This document shows, one piece after another, positions 1 through 10,100 of a stretch of 64,000 nucleotides of DNA; position 1 is the first letter of the stretch, and every line of letters starts with the position of its first letter. Made by a program: the position numbers and the translations under genes. The DNA is from Rhynchopus sp. YZ270_cl-10 (taxonomy: Eukaryota > Euglenozoa > Diplonemea > Diplonemida > Diplonemidae): NCBI GenBank assembly GCA_964035575.1, contig OZ037852.1, forward strand, positions 248,001-312,000, read 5' to 3'. A model generated the notes under the pieces. The model saw only the letters and a list, made by a program, of their open reading frames with translations, ran no database searches and was not told where the DNA came from.

Positions 1-3000
1 CTACTGGGAGCACCTGGACTGTCATCGGCTTCAATGCTGTGGAAGCTCCTGCGCCGTCCTCCAGCGCACACGTCACTACATACGATCCTGCAGGTGTGAG
101 TGCCTTCAGCCCAAAGGAGAGGTCCGCAGTAGTCGCGCTAAACGCAAGTCCCGGGTTCGTGGCAAAGACATCCGCATTGCTGCCGCACGTGGCAGTGACC
201 ACCTGTGCAGTCTCGTCCACTGCAGTTGCAGGGCCCGGCTGCACGCCCGTCACCCAGTTCGCCTGCAGGCCCGTCGCAACGGTTTCCAGAGAGGCAACCT
301 TCATCTGCGTCGTGAGCACAACACCCGAAGGGGGGTCGTTGACAGGAAGGATCGTGACAACAGCAACAGCAATCTTGCCAGAGGACTCCTGAGGCGTGCC
401 GTCATCCGTAAGCGTGCACTCAACAGTCTTGACTCCACTTACATCAGGACCCACCACAACAGCCACCTCCCCACTCGCAGTGTTGACTGTCGCAGTGCAG
501 CCCACGCCACACTCGCACACCGCCCCCACCGTCTGTGCTGTCTCCGACGCAATGCCTGCAGGTGTCGATGCCGACACCGTCAGCACACCTGTTGCAACGT
601 GGCGCACGTCTGCCGTCCCTGTCGCAGGCAACGCACTGCTGTCCTCGTTCACGTCCACTGCACACGGCAGAGTTCCCGTCGTGCATGTCACAGAAGGTGC
701 GGTGTTCACATCCGTGCACACCACCGTGCTCGACCACGACCCACCTGCACACGTTGCTGTCGTGCACGCTGCACCATCCTTCTTGAACGCACATGCACCT
801 CCGTTCGGCACAATCTTCCCCGTATCGCAGGTTGCTGTGTCCTGTGGACTTGCGCCAGGTGCGAACAGAAGTCTGTCATACTGACACTGGTTGCAGTCAG
901 GGAAGGAGGCCACCGCAATGACTCCGTTCGGGCACGTGCACGTCCAGTCATTTAGGCTTTGCAGGTTGTCGTCCTTGCATGTCCCAGGACAGGCAGCACC
1001 AGCACCGAGGCACTCATCCAGACTTGTGCACTTCAGGTTCTGCGTCCACGCCCCGTTGTTGCAGAACGCTGTGTCGCACTGCTCACCAACCTTCTCAAAT
1101 TCACACGAGTCTCTGTTTGTGATCATCTTCCCTGTGTCGCACTTTGCAGTGTCCTTGGGAGTCGCACCTGGTGCGCGCAACAGAGTAGAATAATCACACT
1201 GACTGCAGTCTGCAGCAGTGGGTGCCGCAGCAGTTACAGCAAAGCCGTTTGCGGTGCACGTGCACACCCAGTCGCCAGCAGGTGCAACCATCGGTGTTGG
1301 GTCGTTGCAAGTCGCAAGTGCTCCACAGGTTGGTGAGTTGGCAACACATTCATCTGGGTTCGGCTCGCAAGTTGGCATTGTCGTGTCCCACGCTCCAGAT
1401 GTGCAGGTCACAGGGCTGCAAATCTCATTCGCTTTTGTGAACTCGCATGTGTCTGCGGTGTCGATATACTTCCCAGTATCGCACTTCACGTCACTCGGCA
1501 TGGAGCCAGCAGGCACTACCACAGCATCAAAAGAACACTTCGCACACTCTGCAGCTGTTGGTGCTGCAGCAGTTGCAGCAAAGCCGTTTGCACACGTGCA
1601 CACCCAGTCGCCAGCAGGTGCAACCATCGGAGTAGGGTCGTTGCAAGTGGCAAGTGCTCCACAGGTTGGTGAGTTGGCAACACATTCATCCGTGTCGGCA
1701 CACGTTGGCATCGTCGTGTCCCACGTTCCAGACGTGCATGTCGCAGTTGTGCAAACGGCACCTGCCTTCGCGAACGGACACGTGGCAGTGTCAGTAAGGA
1801 GCTTCCCAGCAGCACAGTTCGGGTCAGACGGCGCTGCACCAGCAGGAACAGACAGGCTGTCGTAGCTGCACTGCGAGCAGTCGGGAACAGCTGCTGTCAC
1901 CGTGATGCCGTTCGGACACGAGCACACCCAATCGTCAGGCAACAGCTGCGACGGATCCGTACACATGACACAGGCCATTCCCGCAGTGGTGCACTCATCG
2001 ACGTTGCAATCCACTGTCGTCACGTCCCATGCAAAGTTCGTGCACGTCACATCCCTGCACATCTGCGCACCTCCGCTGATGGTGAACTGACACACGTCCG
2101 CTTCAGCAACTGTTTTCCCAGGTGCACACTTCATCGCGTCTGTCGCAACAGCACCGTTCAAAGTAAGGTCGTCGTACTTGCACTCCTTGCACACGAGGGT
2201 GGATGCGTCCCACGTTGGCGCCATCGACACACCTGTGCAGATCACTTCACCTGTGCATGGATCTGCTCCTTGTGTGACTGTGCACTTTGTGCCTTCGTCC
2301 ACGAACCCTGTGCATGTGTAGAATGTCTGTGCTGCACCGAGACCCGCTGCAGTGGTGTCGCATTGCAATGTGCAGGACACTTTCGTCACATCCCACCCTC
2401 CTGCACCACAGGTCACTGTCGTGCAGACGTGGTTTGCGAGGGTGTAGTCGCACTGCGTGCCTTGGAAGACGTGGCCCGCTGTGAAGCATGCAGCTGTTGC
2501 GCCCATGGTGACACTGAGGTCGAGGGTAGCCTCCTCGCAGATGGCCACCTTCTCCCACACGAAGGCTGTTGTGGGGCCTGTATCGGTGCAGCGCAGCTCG
2601 TAGACGGGGGCGCCACCTGCATCGAGCACCTCACACCTTGCATCTTTGGGGATGATTCCGCCTGCGTCACAGTCCTGCCCTGCAGAGGTGTGGCCTGCAG
2701 GCAGGGGGTGCTGCGCGACTGCGTCGTCGTAGCTGCAGCCCTTCTTGCACACAACAGGCGTGCCGGACAGCGTGCCGCTCTCGCAGGTCACCGTGGAGCA
2801 GAGGGTCTGTGGGTCGGCCATCATTGGGACAAACTCGCACTTATCCCCAGACTGCATTGCATGTCCCGACTTGCAGTTCGCAGAAGACAACGCAGTGTTG
2901 ACCGTCGCCCCAGCACCCTGCTGCAGCGCGCTGTCGATGACGTCCCCCACATAGCACCCATTCGCAAAGCACTCAATGGTGTCTGGGAGCCACGCATTGC

Positions 3001-4432
3001 TTCCAGTACACTGCGCACTGTGGCAGGCACCTCCCGTAGTGGTATGGCTGCACCACTCGTCCTTGGCCGAGAGACCACCTGCTACGCACCCTAATAACGC
3101 GTCGGTGTAGTCGATGCCTGCAGGCACATTGAGCAGGTCGTACTTACACGAGTCCGCGAACACAAGGCAGAGCGGTACTGTGGGTTGGAAGCCTACCCCC
3201 ATGCAGGTCACTGCGTCGCATTGCACGATGTCAGCCGCTGCGAAGCCGAGTTTTGTTTTGGAACGCGGCGCCATGTAGCAGCGTGTACCGTCTGGGACGA
3301 GGCTGTTCTCGGCGCACGTGACGGAGGACTGCGTACCGACAGAGGTGTACGACATGTCGTTCATGTGGAAGGTGCTGCACCCGCTTTGCTGGCATACAAT
3401 GTCCTCACGCCAGCCGAGCGGCGTGCACACCCCTCCTGTGCAGGACCCGCCTTGCTGTGAAAAGCCGTACGGCCGGGAATCGACGGCCACTGTGTCTTCC
3501 CAGACATCTGCCGTGTTAATCGCAGGCTCCGGTGAGATCCCGCTATGCGCCTTCTCGATGTCACAACCACACTGCACACTGTCGGACCAGACGCTGTTCA
3601 CACAGATCGTCTCGGTGCAGTGCATCCCGACACCACCATCGACTACGTACGCACAGACAGTTCCATCTGGCACACTGCCTGCTGCCGGGCACGCAACAGA
3701 GGAGATCTTGCCTACCCATGCTGCGTCTATGGTGATTGCAGTGGTGTCGCAAGGGTTCACCGGCATGCCACAGTCCGCGGGGCCACTCCAGTCCGCATAT
3801 CTGCCGCCAGAGGACACACCTGTGCAGGAGATGGGTGTGCAGTCTGTGTTGTCTCGCGAGAGGATGAGCACTTCTGCGTCTTTGTAGTACTCGCGGTCTT
3901 GATTGGCAGGCTTGAGGACCGCCCCTGCAGGGGTGGACCGCAGGGTGGCGATGTTGCAGAGTTTGTTCTCCCAGCCACAGCGGGGTTGCGGGATGTGCCA
4001 CGCACCGCTTGTGCACGTCGTCGGCTCGCAAAGCATTCGTGTTACCATCCCCATAGCGCTGGCAAACCTGCAAGTAGTCCCCTCCCCCACCACAGTGCCG
4101 TCGTATTCACAGAGTGTAGAGGTTTCAATGTTGTTCGCTGCCTGCGCGATGATGTTTGTTTTGTCCATGTTCCCGATTTTGCAGCCAGTAGTATAACAAA
4201 CTTCGCCGATGTAGCGCCACCCGTCGTTGTGGCAGGGGATCTCCGAGCAGATGTGCCCTGTCTTAATGATTGCGCACGACCCCCCGATAGCGATATCCGT
4301 TCCTGCCACGCATGAGCCGTCTACAGTAGCACCGAAAGAGGCTACACGGTTCCGCAGCTTGTCGACATCGCAGGTGGCATCTGATGTGTCCACCATCAAC
4401 AAGATGAAAAGAACTGCGTTCTTCAGACGCAT
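1..4432 (-). CDS. Giant Cys-rich surface protein, paralogue 1 (5' part only)
   Basis: Reading the minus strand from the ATG at 4432 gives 1477 codons without a stop up to the left edge, so the gene continues outside the window. The protein starts with a hydrophobic signal peptide (about residues 1-20, MRLKNAVLFILLMVDTSDA). A long run of Cys-rich modules with conserved tyrosine-rich 'C.YD.L' starts follows, then EGF-like units opening with DEC near residues 811, 914, 1027 and 1139. Two of these lie in a 112-codon tandem duplication (period 336 bp, around 1300-1690). From about residue 1247 it has cadherin/Ig-like beta domains with an NDPP motif. These align by eye with the same region of the two downstream paralogues (CTTGTLPC here, CTTGQLPC there). 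An extracellular adhesin or receptor role is inferred. The upstream pyrimidine tract ending in CTCAG supports this start. It is the most diverged of the three paralogues. Confidence 0.88.
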   Translation of the reverse strand, partial: MRLKNAVLFILLMVDTSDATCDVDKLRNRVASFGATVDGSCVAGTDIAIGGSCAIIKTGHICSEIPCHNDGWRYIGEVCYTTGCKIGNMDKTNIIAQAANNIETSTLCEYDGTVVGEGTTCRFASAMGMVTRMLCEPTTCTSGAWHIPQPRCGWENKLCNIATLRSTPAGAVLKPANQDREYYKDAEVLILSRDNTDCTPISCTGVSSGGRYADWSGPADCGMPVNPCDTTAITIDAAWVGKISSVACPAAGSVPDGTVCAYVVDGGVGMHCTETICVNSVWSDSVQCGCDIEKAHSGISPEPAINTADVWEDTVAVDSRPYGFSQQGGSCTGGVCTPLGWREDIVCQQSGCSTFHMNDMSYTSVGTQSSVTCAENSLVPDGTRCYMAPRSKTKLGFAAADIVQCDAVTCMGVGFQPTVPLCLVFADSCKYDLLNVPAGIDYTDALLGCVAGGLSAKDEWCSHTTTGGACHSAQCTGSNAWLPDTIECFANGCYVGDVIDSALQQGAGATVNTALSSANCKSGHAMQSGDKCEFVPMMADPQTLCSTVTCESGTLSGTPVVCKKGCSYDDAVAQHPLPAGHTSAGQDCDAGGIIPKDARCEVLDAGGAPVYELRCTDTGPTTAFVWEKVAICEEATLDLSVTMGATAACFTAGHVFQGTQCDYTLANHVCTTVTCGAGGWDVTKVSCTLQCDTTAAGLGAAQTFYTCTGFVDEGTKCTVTQGADPCTGEVICTGVSMAPTWDASTLVCKECKYDDLTLNGAVATDAMKCAPGKTVAEADVCQFTISGGAQMCRDVTCTNFAWDVTTVDCNVDECTTAGMACVMCTDPSQLLPDDWVCSCPNGITVTAAVPDCSQCSYDSLSVPAGAAPSDPNCAAGKLLTDTATCPFAKAGAVCTTATCTSGTWDTTMPTCADTDECVANSPTCGALATCNDPTPMVAPAGDWVCTCANGFAATAAAPTAAECAKCSFDAVVVPAGSMPSDVKCDTGKYIDTADTCEFTKANEICSPVTCTSGAWDTTMPTCEPNPDECVANSPTCGALATCNDPTPMVAPAGDWVCTCTANGFAVTAAAPTAADCSQCDYSTLLRAPGATPKDTAKCDTGKMITNRDSCEFEKVGEQCDTAFCNNGAWTQNLKCTSLDECLGAGAACPGTCKDDNLQSLNDWTCTCPNGVIAVASFPDCNQCQYDRLLFAPGASPQDTATCDTGKIVPNGGACAFKKDGAACTTATCAGGSWSSTVVCTDVNTAPSVTCTTGTLPCAVDVNEDSSALPATGTADVRHVATGVLTVSASTPAGIASETAQTVGAVCECGVGCTATVNTASGEVAVVVGPDVSGVKTVECTLTDDGTPQESSGKIAVAVVTILPVNDPPSGVVLTTQMKVASLETVATGLQANWVTGVQPGPATAVDETAQVVTATCGSNADVFATNPGLAFSATTADLSFGLKALTPAGSYVVTCALEDGAGASTALKPMTVQVLPV

Positions 4433-4450
4433 CTTTGACTATTATTTTTT

Positions 4451-4510
4451 CTGAGGAGAGGTGATAGGGGGAGAGACAGAGATAGAGAAGGGGAGAAGAG
4501 GAGGGGGAAA
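4451..4510 (-). promoter_or_regulatory. Candidate splice acceptor upstream of paralogue 1
   Basis: On the minus strand a C/T-rich stretch of about 55 nt ends in CTCTCCTCAG, 18 nt before the ATG at 4432. It fits a trans- or cis-splice acceptor; which of the two cannot be decided from the sequence. Confidence 0.55.
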
Positions 4511-5699
4511 ATGTCCGTTTTTTTGTTGATGGTACACAAAAAAAAAAAAAAAGGGCGGGGAAGGCGGGGAGGGGAGTGCTTTTGTAACGAATGTGGACGT
4601 AGACGTGATGGTGACTGAAGACCCAGTGGAGTTTGGGTAGAGGGAGGGGGGGATTGAAATACTCTTCTTCTCGCTGGAAAAAAAAAAATAAGAACAAAAA
4701 CAAAGTTTATAAGATGAATGTGCCTCTTTGTGCACACACAAACACACAGATTCGAAACAGAAGGGATAGGGCGATATCGTTCGCCAAGAATAGAATCTGA
4801 CTTCGAAAAAAAAGTGGGGATTTTTTTTTTGAAGTGGACGAAACGTAAAAGGGATTTATCAAAAAAAGGGGCGAATGGAGTGTTATAGCGTTGGTATTAC
4901 GCAAGTGCCGGGGGGGAAAAGTTTCAGATTGAAAAAGAAGAAAAAAAGTGAGAGTAAGTTCGAGGAGGAGAGTATGCTTCTCTGCATATACCTAGACGCA
5001 CGGTGCACCTGTTGTTGATGTGGTAACAGGGCGTCTTGCATGTCCCACTTTCTCAGAAAACCATCACACAAAGGCGAGTTTTCTTCTGGTAATATAGTTG
5101 ATGACAAAGAAAAAAAAAATACGACTTTTGTGCGTTATTGCAGGAGCATGGTGAGGTATTTCCCTCCCATCTGTGCTCGCCGTGTTTCTTGTTTTTTTTT
5201 GTGAAGTCCCATTTTTTTGTGCGACCTCCGTTGTGTATGTGAGAAGATACCCCATGCCGTGTGTATTGCTATTTGTTTCGTTCCTTCAAATGTTCTTTTT
5301 TCGTTACTGTAACCTTGTGTAGTATTTTTTCATTTACTTCGTTCCGGTTTTTTTTTTTTTTTTTTTTTGACAAACAAACGTAGAAAAAACTGTAGTTATT
5401 GATGCAACCACCTACGACTGACCCACCTACGATGCCAGCCATCCGGATGAAATCACAAAAATAAAAAGCTGTCTGTGCCCCCCTTACTCCTAACAAAGAA
5501 ATAAACAAAACCTTACAGGTTGTGGGGGAAAATGTGCCGACACACAAAGACAAAAAAAAACTCTCTGTGGCCGCACAGGTACACAACCATATAAAGTAAA
5601 CTAAGAATGGGCCTGTCCCCCATATGTCTTACTTTTCTTACACTTCACACTTGGGCACATTCCTATGCGGAATGGAATAAAAAACCCCCACACTGACAC

Positions 5700-5821
5700 T
5701 GGGGAGATCCGGGTGCCCCCAACAACACTATCCACAAAAGATCACAAAAAGCGGATGTAATTCTTTTTGATTTTTTGTGATGTTTTGTGAATAGTGTTGT
5801 TAGGGGCACCCGGATCTCCCC
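5700..5821. repeat. Foldback element, 122 bp
   Basis: Two arms of about 51 nt (5700-5750 and 5771-5821) are reverse complements with about three mismatches, around a 20-nt loop. Both outer ends read GGGGAGATCCGGGTGCCCC. No ORF and no clear target-site duplication. Confidence 0.85.
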
Positions 5822-6134
5822 ACACACATGCATTTGTATCTTTTAAAGGGCGCACTTTCTCCCCCTGCTTCGCATGCACTACCTTTTGCTATAACAAACA
5901 CTGCAAAACGCTCTATGGGGGCAAAACAGAAAGGGGCACAAATCACACTAAAAGGAAAGTGGAAAAGGAGAGTAACACAAAGGAGGATTCATGTCGAGGT
6001 CAGAGGAGTTGGAGAGACCTACAGGGTATGAGGGGAAGGGAGCTGTTCTGTGAAGGTGCAATGGGGGTACACACATCCTTTTTTCGATAGGCACTGCTCC
6101 GTGAGAGGCATGTGACCAAAAAGTACAAAAAAAG

Positions 6135-6205
6135 ATGGTGCTCCGGAGGGGGGGTCAATATTGACAAGTTGCTGACAAATCGTTGATTGATTTCTCATAG
6201 CACCA
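6135..6205. mobile_element. MITE-like element, TGGTGCT family
   Basis: Short inverted ends (ATGGTGCTCCGG and AGCACCA) bound 71 bp containing GTCAATATTGACA. The layout matches copies at 22248-22325 and 57073-57218. It has no coding capacity. Confidence 0.5.
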
Positions 6206-7163
6206 AAACAGAAAATTTTTTTGAGTCGTGCCTCTCTCTGCGTAGCTACAAAAACAAAACGTGAGTTCAAAAAGAAAAAAAAAAAAAAAAAAAAAAAAAA
6301 ATGTGTCCAGTTCTACAACCGAGACAGGGTGTGTAAAAAAACACACACAAAAAGTTAGTAAGATGCACCTCTGCTTGGTGTCACCTCAAAAACAGCAGCA
6401 AAAAAAAAAAGAGAACAAAAACACAGCAGCACACAACAACACTCACGTTGTTGCAAACTGCGATGCGGTGGGGGAGAGAGGAAGAAAATATATTTACCCC
6501 CCCACAAACCTTGTCCTTCCTTCATTTCTTCTTTTGAAGGACGTCTTTGCTTCTGCTCCTCTGCGTGCGAGTTCATTCTGGTCCCAGATATCGTTAATTA
6601 TTCAAACTTAACGAACGAAACAAAAACAACTTTAAAAAAGGGACCAAAATTATTTATTTTTTATGAACAGACACACATTAAGGACCGACACACTTTACCT
6701 TGGCATAAGACAGCACTGCACCATCCCCTACACAGAACAGAGTTAGCCGTCACGAGGTGTAGGTGGTACATTTATTTCACTTTGCCAAGGGGTGAAGGGG
6801 TGGGCAATCGGGAGGACTCGCAAAAGAAATAACAGTCAGTAAGATGAGCCAGGTGTACGTCACCTTGTTTTAAAGTAAGCAAAAGACCTCCCTTGCGAGA
6901 TGGAACCGTACCTCGCTAGGTACAGCCCACCTTCGCAATTGCAGAGATTTTGAGAGAAGAGAAAATTATATAAGATGAATCTAGGCTTCTCTCGCGTCAG
7001 CCTAAACAAAAGAGTAATTGTTGCGCGGATAAACACTTCCACACATCGGAAGTCACGACTAACAGATGGAAAACAAAAAAACAAATTCATAAAACTACTA
7101 CAAAAAAAAAAAAAAATAACCCCCCCTTCCCCAACCTCCCCTAAACTACCCCAAACCCTTTCC

Positions 7164-10100
7164 CTACACCTCGACGATCTGCTCGCTGGAGTGTTCAGAT
7201 TCTTTGCGACTCAGATCGCTGGCACGGCTTCTGTGATGGTTTTTTTTTTTTTGGTGTGATAAAAATTAATGCTGGAAGGAGCACCTCTCGTTTTGAAAGT
7301 TGATCCTAAAACCAAACATACCCTCGTCTAGTTCGCTTCATTGGTGGTGGTGTCGCTCCAGCGTTCTCGAGCTTGATTCCTCTTCCCTTGGGCATGTCAG
7401 GTGCATTAGGTGACTCTGACGATGCTGTGGAGTGTGTACGCAGGAGACCCGGGAAGGGATGGATGTTGTGCCCGAAGGAGGAAGTGGTGGTCTTGGAGAG
7501 CTTCGGGACGGTGCCGCTGCCGAAGCGGCCGGAGGTGGGTGGGAAGCGTGAGGTGGCGGCTGCTGTTGGCAGCTCCTGCGTCTCGACCTCGATAGGGTGG
7601 TCGTTCATGTCCGGCGACAGCAGCTCATGTGAACTGACAGAGTGCTGCGTCGCGCCCTCGTCAAGCAGACTCTCGGTCTTGTCGTTGTGACTGGGCTCCC
7701 CCAGCCCAACACTCTTGAGCTCGCAAAACCCGTCGTGCTTCTGCTTCAAAGTGCCCTGGAAAAAGAACCAATACATCCAGAACTTCCGCCACCCACCCTC
7801 ACCACCATGGTCCACCCAAACGTCGTATTCGTCCTTGATGAACACCCCCGCATCAGCAACAAATTTGCACACAATAAGCCACATTGCAACCAAACCAAGT
7901 GTGTTCGCAACAGAGGCAGCCCAGTGGTCAGCAGGGTTGTCCGAGCCCATCGCAATAAGCGTGAGAACCATCATCACAGTCTCGGTCAGCGCGATCAGCA
8001 CCTCCCCAACGTTTTCGTACGGAGCGATGTAGGGACGTCCAATAAGAAGGACAAGCGTGAAGATCCCCAAAATGATGGTCATCCCCAGTGCACGTGCCCA
8101 GCAGCTCCCTCGGTTTTCTGGCTGCCACGCAGTCAGGCCAGAGAGGAGGAAGATGACAAATAGCTCAAACAGCAGAAAGTAGCGCCAGCTCTGGCGGTAG
8201 CCGTCGTACGTCAGGTGGTGGAGCATGCACCATGTGTGTGCGCCGTGCTTCTCGGGTGCTGCTACCCACTCTTCTTTGCCCCAGAGCACGTTTTTCAAGG
8301 TGCTTTGCGTGTCTGCGCCTTCGATGCCGATGTACGTAGTGTTGCTCTTGCTGCCCTTCACTGCCTTCCACACGTAGTAAGGGAAGCCGACGACAAAGGC
8401 CAGAAAGAGAAAGGACGCGAGTACCTTGTACGGCCATGTGGAGTAGAGCAGTGCCGTCATGGCACCCACACCTGCCCCTCCGTAGAGGAAGAGAAGCGGC
8501 ATCACGAGCCAGCCAAAGCGTGCCTTCAGCAGCACGTACTTCGTGTCCACCTCGTTGCTTGCGGTTTCCTCCTTCAGCAGTTCAAATGTTCTCCCACGTT
8601 GGACACGGATCTTTCTGTGCAGCCACAGTGCGGCAATGCCACACAGCAACAGCAAAGCAACGTTGATGACCAAGCTGCCAAGCACCGCACCGTTGTACTC
8701 TTGGTACTTAGACGACCCGAGTTGCAGGCCCAAGGGGTTCAGTGTTCTGTCCAGCTTGTCGGGTCCGTCCCCTGGACACAGCATTGCACGTGACGCCATC
8801 GCAAGAATGCTTGCCTTCGACGCAGAGCTTGAGGGCGTGGCAGAGACACTCGTCACCACAGCCATCGCACCGCTGCCGGCAGAGATAGCAGACACAAGGT
8901 TCGCACGACCCTCAGCTCCAGACGGGACATCTGCCTTGAGGCTCGCAGTGTAGGTGCAGCCATTGTTCTTGCACACGTCGTTGTCAGTGTCGTACAGACT
9001 TGGGCTCAACTGAATAGAAAGCTTCTCCTCGTCAGGGCTCAGGATGAAGTAGTCTTTGCTCTTGAACTTCACAACCAGCGAGTTCGCTGCCGCTGTCACA
9101 GTGACCACACTCTCCCCCTTCTGCAGCAGCGCCAGCAGCCCCTTGTCGTAGTTCCCGTCGGCAGGGCTTGCGTCTGTCGTGATGGTCAGCAGCGGTGTAC
9201 CCCCTGCAGGGACAATCACCTCCTCCCCATCCGGGCCCACAACCCTGAAGGCAACGTCCCCAGTCGCAGCAAAGTCCACACCCTCAACCCCAAAGGTGAG
9301 TGTCGTCCCCTCGTCGCTGTTCACGTTCCCCACACGCAGCTCCTCCACCTCGTCCTTTGCACCAAACGTCGTCGACATCACAGCCACCTTCACTGTGTAC
9401 GTGGGAAGCACCGTCGACCCTGCAGCGTCCGACAGCGTGCACGTCACAGGGTACGAACCCTCTGCCGCACTCCCACTCACCACGTACCGCAGTGCCGCCT
9501 TCCCACCCGACACATCCAGCGTCGGTGCTTCCACAAAGACACCTGCAGACCCGGCACCTGCAACGCACGTCGCCGTCACAGCCTGTGCCGCCTCGTCCAC
9601 AGCAGTCGCAGGGCCCGCACCTGCATACGACAGCCACTCCCGATCCACCACTGCTGCAGCCTCACCGTTCACCACTGCCACTGTGCCCACAGACGACCCC
9701 TGCACCACCCCAGCAGGCAGGTCATCCACAGCACGGATCCGCAGCACAGCAACAGCCACAGCACCACTGCGGGCAGACGGGCTCCCGTCGTCAGTCAGAT
9801 CACACGACACAACAACGTCGCCCGCCAAGTCCGACCCTGCCTGCACAGTCAAGTCCCCCGTCGCCGTGTCCATAAAAAAAAAGCACTCCTGCCCCGCCAC
9901 CACAGTGCACATACACACTGCCCCCACCACCTGTGCTGCCTCCTCCACCACACCTGCAGGTGTCGACGGCGACACTGCAAACACGTTAGCCTTCGTCAGC
10001 GTCACCTTGCTCCCAGTCGCAGCCATGTCTGTGTTGTCCTCCACAAAGTTCACCTCACACGGCAGCTGGCCTGTTGTGCACTGCAGCGACGGTGGGCTGT

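Larger units (their letters stand above)
4511..7163. other. AT-rich spacer between paralogues 1 and 2
   Basis: I see no gene here. The spacer has many A/T homopolymers, including about 30 A at 6271-6300. It also holds a strong foldback (5700-5821), a MITE-like element (6135-6205), and copies of the dispersed hairpin family near 4703, 6841 and 6967. Confidence 0.6.

Noticed and set aside
7306-7321. Stop at 7306 as the true end of paralogue 2
   Set aside because: A GTATGT donor precedes it, and a conserved alternative last exon exists in both complete paralogues.
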